A stretch of DNA of 64,000 bases from the NCBI GenBank assembly GCA_029237695.1, contig CM055273.1, positions 54,983,968 through 55,047,967 on the forward strand, written 5' to 3'. Below are positions 60,282 through 64,000 of this stretch, in pieces. The notes under the pieces are model-generated. The model was not told the origin of the DNA, made no database searches, and was given only the letters and a program-made list of their open reading frames with translations. Position 1 is the first letter of the stretch. Each line of letters begins with the position of its first letter. Position numbers and translations under genes: made by a program. Origin of the DNA: Conchocele bisecta. Its lineage: Eukaryota; Mollusca; Bivalvia; Lucinida; Thyasiridae.

Positions 60282-60506
60282 CTAACCCTTACATCCCTGC
60301 GGATGTTGATTTGTCGACCAATTCAATGGTCATAACATTATTAGCGGACTAGTCTATCTCGAAAAAGTGCGTCTTTTTTTTTTTCAAAACAAAAAATAAA
60401 AATTATTGCAAAAATGCAGACACTGATGAAACGGCTCTTCAAGAACCGGTTCATCTGGATGTGCACTGTTTACAAATACCATTATAGAGGGTTGTAGTAA
60501 TCTTAA
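60282..60506. mobile_element. Family D element, copy D7, decayed
   Basis: CTAACCCTTACATCCCTGCG, (T)10 run, core GACACTGATGAAACGGCTCT TCAAGAACCGGTTCATCTGG. Confidence 0.65.
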
Positions 60507-60572
60507 CATGCATATCTATATTGTATTCTATGTTCTATGTGTTTTACTCGTCATGTTTATGGAGGAATAAAA

Positions 60573-60960
60573 GTATTTATTATATACCTACCCATGAAAT
60601 ACATAGTTATACGATGTGAATAAAAGTCATATGTTCTCAACGATGAAATAAACAACTTCCGGTGAAAATACGACTACTTCCGCTATCTATATTCATAACG
60701 CGCATCTGCACAAAACAGCGCAAATAGGCTGCAAATACACATGCATTACCATATATAGTCTAAAAAACTGCTAATTTCCATGGAGCGGTATATAATAAAT
60801 AGAATATTCATATTTTTGCAACGAATATGACATATATGTTCATCTCGTGGTGTGAAATGTCCATATTTCCGTTAGGCACGAGTGAAATATGAACATTTCA
60901 CAACACTCGATGAACATATAAGTCATATTCGTTGCGAACATATTAATATCCTCTATATAT
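60573..60960. mobile_element. Family I element, copy I3
   Basis: TATTTATTATATACCTACCC to AATATCCTCTATATAT; closely follows I1 and I2. Confidence 0.8.
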
Positions 60961-61479
60961 CTATGGAACTGGGCGGACGTGGTGGAAAAACTATATGGAG
61001 AACATCGTATGTCATGATCAGCCTGCGCAAAGCGTTCTCCATAAAGTGTTAAAACCGCCAGAAACCGTAGTAAAGAGTATTATATCCCACCGTGTGTATG
61101 TGCTGGAAGATGAATGATGCAAACATCGCAAGGCTACGATCCAATTATTTCATGAGCATTCCTCGTTTCCATTCACAAATTGATACATCAATAAACTACA
61201 GATAACAAAAAAAAAACACCAAAACGCAAGAACGATGATTAGTCTAGTGACTCCAGCACGTCTGATTATAGATTTTAATACAACGCCGACTGATTTAAGA
61301 AATTAACATTCGACCCATGCCAGAATTACATCAGTGCCTGACTGCGCGCCGTTTTCCAGAACTATCATCGATAAAACACGCCGCCAACGCTTAAGTCCCC
61401 TGTTAACCCGCTGCACGTTATAAGTGTACCAGTCCCACTACAAATCATTCTACAATATTCACTATTCAAAAAGTAGCTT
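60961..61479. other. No feature recognised
   Basis: Downstream flank of the minus-strand candidate gene at 61939-61480; no AATAAA near its stop. Confidence 0.35.
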
Positions 61480-61793
61480 CTATTCCTGGATACAGTACCA
61501 AGTTTGGAGCAAATATCTCAAATGGTTGTCACACAGCAGCTGTGTAACTCCACCATGTGACTGTCCACATTCTGCCTTAATTTGAGCTACTACAGACCTA
61601 TGGAGAATTTTAATAGGTGATGAATTAAAAGCACAAATCTCCATAAAATCACATAACATTACCCTAAATAGTGTTATAGCTAACAATTCTACATATACAG
61701 ACTCATCACTGAAACTATACAAACATGTATGCCACTCTGGAATGGTCGACAGACAAAAGGGTACTGGCTTGGAACGGTCAGTCAAGAAATTTG
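61480..61793 (-). CDS. Candidate terminal exon (unidentified), exon 2 of a pair
   Basis: After CTTTTTTTTTCCTTTCCACCTGTGTTATAAAG the minus strand opens with two bases completing a split codon, then runs 103 codons to TAG. It begins NFLTDRSKPVPFCLSTIPEW and contains HTCLYSFSDESVYVELLAIT and a Cys/His-bearing end (KAECGQSHGGVTQLLCDNHL). The region holds none of the window's repeat families. The phase fits exon 61939-61882 (C plus CA gives Pro). No homology recognised. Confidence 0.3.
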
Positions 61794-61881
61794 CTTTATA
61801 ACACAGGTGGAAAGGAAAAAAAAAGTTTTCTGAGTACTAGTGTATTGGTACTATACCGATATGTGAAAACAATACACTTAC

Positions 61882-61939
61882 GCCTAATTTTGGCAAATTT
61901 TGGAACAGCGTCGCGATGTCGCGCCACTTTCCATAACTT
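61882..61939 (-). CDS. Candidate internal exon (unidentified), exon 1 of a pair
   Basis: 58 nt with donor AGGC|GTAAGT (strong) and a weaker acceptor ending GACAATTAAG. It reads KLWKVARHRDAVPKFAKIR plus one base, phase 1, joining in frame to 61793-61480. Confidence 0.25.
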
Positions 61940-62079
61940 CTTAATTGTCCATCAGCAAGCCAATATCAATGAAAAAAATGAAAAACACACTATAATCACT
62001 GTTTCGGTGTATATTTCTGTCACATTCCAAGCCCAATCACCTACAGGTAATTTGCATACACTGGTTTATTATATTTGAC

Positions 62080-62810
62080 TAAATAAAGCTGAGAAATCAA
62101 GATTTTAGAAGATTTTGAAGCCGATAACTGTCCGTCTGAGATACAAAAAGAACAAATATGTTGCATCGCGGAGTCCGCTCGATTATTCTTGTCGCAGTAA
62201 CTTTAAATTATGTTCCCAGAGACATAGCTACAAGAAACATAAACTTCCAACTTCAAATTCTACAAACAAACATATCTCACATAGGGCCTAGGCACACCTT
62301 ATAGGTTAGACACCACCAATAGTTTTAATATATAATTTAACCGAATGCCATCCAATAAGGCCAGTCTCTCCTACTTTCACTATTCGTATGGATGCTGTGG
62401 GACCCACTTGTACATGACCTGCAGCCAGTCTGTACTGGTTCTGCATGAACTAAACAATAGGTTCACTTACTCCTAAGAAAGAAAAATCCAACCTTGTCAT
62501 ATCCTCCAATATTGTGTACATTTTTTGGCCACGGAAACTCCGTTTACATCAAGTGACCAACAGGGTCAGTGTTTTCTTTTAAATGCTACAAATATGCTGA
62601 AAACTGGTGTTGAAGGCACCCCAAAATGTTCCTCAAGTGAAACTGGGTAGTAATGGATCAAGATTTGCAAGCAAACGGTGTCTGTGACCTCAAAACACCC
62701 CCACTATTTTTTTATACCGGACTACTTTTGCATACACCCTGGGCGGTTTCGCACCATTTGGTGTCTTCTAACCTACAAATTCGCTCTGACAGACACCGAC
62801 ATTGCTGAGT
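62080..62810. other. No named feature
   Basis: Repeat-poor. On the minus strand 62451-62338 an ATG frame reads MQNQYRLAAGHVQVGPTASI RIVKVGETGLIGWHSVKLYI and stops, without clear splice sites. It could belong to the candidate minus-strand gene. Confidence 0.2.
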
Positions 62811-63173
62811 ATCCCCTCGCCGACACGGGCATTCGGTGTGTTTCGGCTTTCATCGCGGTATAACTCTGTATACATATATGAACAAGGCTTCTAACTTTGG
62901 TCGGACACGACCTCGTATCATAACAAAATAACATGTTTCAAATTGCAATTTTCTATGCATTCTATGTATTTCTGCAGGATATTGATAATTCTCAAATGAT
63001 CATAAGAACTTGCCACTACAATATTGACGTTAGAGCCTTAAACACATTATTTCATTTGTTATGATACAAGGTTGTGTCAGACCTATGTTACTAGACCATC
63101 GATATACAGAGTTATACCGAGGAAAGCCGAAACACGCCGAATGTCTGTGCTCGCGGATAGGCAAAAGGGGATA
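62811..63173. mobile_element. Family Q TIR element, copy Q2
   Basis: GGGCATTCGGTGTGTTTCGG CTTTCATCGCGGTATAAC faces GTTATACCGAGGAAAGCCGA AACACGCCGAATGTC. Outer ends ATCCCCTCGCC and GGGGAT resemble the family T ends. Confidence 0.75.
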
Positions 63174-63175
63174 TA

Positions 63176-63309
63176 GCGTTAGACCATGTACGTACATGCG
63201 TTAGACCATGTACGTACTTGCGTTAGACCATGTACGTACTTGCGTTAGACCATGTACGTACTTGCGTTAGACCATGTACGTACTTGCGTTAGACCATGTA
63301 CGTACTTGC
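63176..63309. repeat. 22-bp minisatellite, six units
   Basis: GCGTTAGACCATGTACGTAC TT repeated; units 2-6 identical, unit 1 has AT for TT. It is followed by a GTGCGTGTGTGC simple repeat to about 63342. Confidence 0.9.
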
Positions 63310-63340
63310 GTGCGTGTGTGCGTGTGTGCGTGCGTACGTA

Positions 63341-63735
63341 CGTTAGTAACACCTTTCATTGTTCAATATTAACGTATTATCCGCTTCACCGATTTTGATA
63401 ATATGTGGCCACAATGTGGTGCGATGTTTTCCATATGACCCACGTCCGACCGTCCAAGGTCAAGGTCACTGAGGACTTATGTTCACATTGTGTGTAAGGC
63501 AAATGCGTTGAAGTGTTTTTTATTCAAAACTTATGAACCGCTTCACCGATGTTGATACTATTTGGCCACAATGTGTGTCTAGGGATGGTGCGTTGTTTTG
63601 CATACAACCCACGTCTGACTGTCCAAGGTCAAGGTCACTGTGGATTTGTGCTCACCTTGTTTGTAAGGTAAATGCGTTAGAGTTTTTTAATTGTATTACC
63701 AAGGCTGTCAGCGAGGGGATTAGCTTAGTGATAAT
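63341..63735. mobile_element. Family T element, copy 2, internally duplicated
   Basis: TTAGTAACACCTTTCATTGT as in copy 1. The CGCTTCACCGATTTTGATAA to GTAAGGCAAATGCGTT block (about 150 bp, with CCAAGGTCAAGGTCACTG) appears twice in tandem. It ends GCTGTCAGCGAGGGGATTAG CTT. Confidence 0.75.
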
Positions 63736-64000
63736 CATGCCCTTGTTTGTGCTAGGCTGGGCAGACTTGATTCAGGTGCAGCGCAAGATAAACTGCGCAG
63801 TGTTTATGGTTGACGCTATGCACTGTTATAATGGTGTTATAATCAATTTAGAGCAAAGTTCAAATGTCAAAAAGCAGATCATCCGGTATGTTAACCTCCA
63901 AGGACTTCCAATTATCATGCGGCACCACCTGAGCATGAATTGTCTCGTGTCTCGCATCATCGAGGTGCTTCAAATCACGCAGATTGATTGACTGAGTCTG
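63736..64000. other. Unresolved right edge
   Basis: A plus-strand frame from the family T element stays open to 63988. A minus-strand frame (RDLKHLDDARHETIHAQVVP HDNWKSLEVN...) is open over the last 120 bases. Neither can be judged without the sequence beyond the edge. Confidence 0.2.

Noticed and set aside
63533..63991. 152-codon ORF at the right edge
   Set aside because: Its first half is the family T repeat, which elsewhere (33793-34086) is not open in that frame; the rest is unsupported.

Overview
The window is eukaryotic, intron-rich, AT-rich DNA from a mollusc, most likely a bivalve. It carries the multicopy FMRFamide neuropeptide precursor gene, including a peptide ending NDWFFRF-Gly-Arg that resembles the bivalve ALAGDHFFRFamide type, plus an FLRIamide of molluscan style. 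Prokaryotic signals (operons, ribosome binding sites, CRISPR arrays) are absent. No ORF in the window encodes a transposase, reverse transcriptase or other recognisable enzyme.

Left end (1-6700, minus strand): the FMRFamide gene. A 747-nt exon (6291-5545) encodes two FLRFamides, an FFRFamide, an FLRIamide and eight FMRFamides. A 5.4-kb intron follows, then an exon (142-1) with three more FMRFamides that runs off the window. Both splice joints are phase 1 and rebuild the reading frame exactly. A possible signal-peptide exon lies at 6694-6631.

Rest of the window (about 7-64 kb): a dense graveyard of short non-autonomous elements, nearly all built as palindromes or with long terminal inverted repeats. 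I define families A to W by shared sequence. Family A starts GGGCCCGTTTCACTAAA and is flanked by a 3-bp CAG/CTG duplication, as in some PIF/Harbinger elements. Families D and U start TTAACCCTT (piggyBac-like). Families C and M start TACAGTGG (TA-flanked, Tc1/mariner or pogo-like). L has TTAA-type ends, and B, E, G, H, I, J, K and S are unclassified. There are also tRNA-derived SINE pieces (one with a 14-bp target duplication), minisatellites, tandem hairpin arrays and many single near-perfect palindromes. Several nested insertions give a relative age order.

Other possible genes are fragmentary. The best is a GC-rich 153-nt minus-strand exon at 21903-21751 with consensus splice sites. Weaker candidate exons lie at 3775-3850, 8639-8501, 10638-10925, 15195-15326, 30071-30235 with 31616-31684, 36131-36201, 37098-37260, 38074-38135, 45335-45258, 59242-59058 and 61939-61480. 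None could be named. About 150 ORFs over 60 codons exist in the six frames, as expected by chance at this length, so ORF length alone was not used as evidence. Element boundaries were read by eye and may be off by a few bases.
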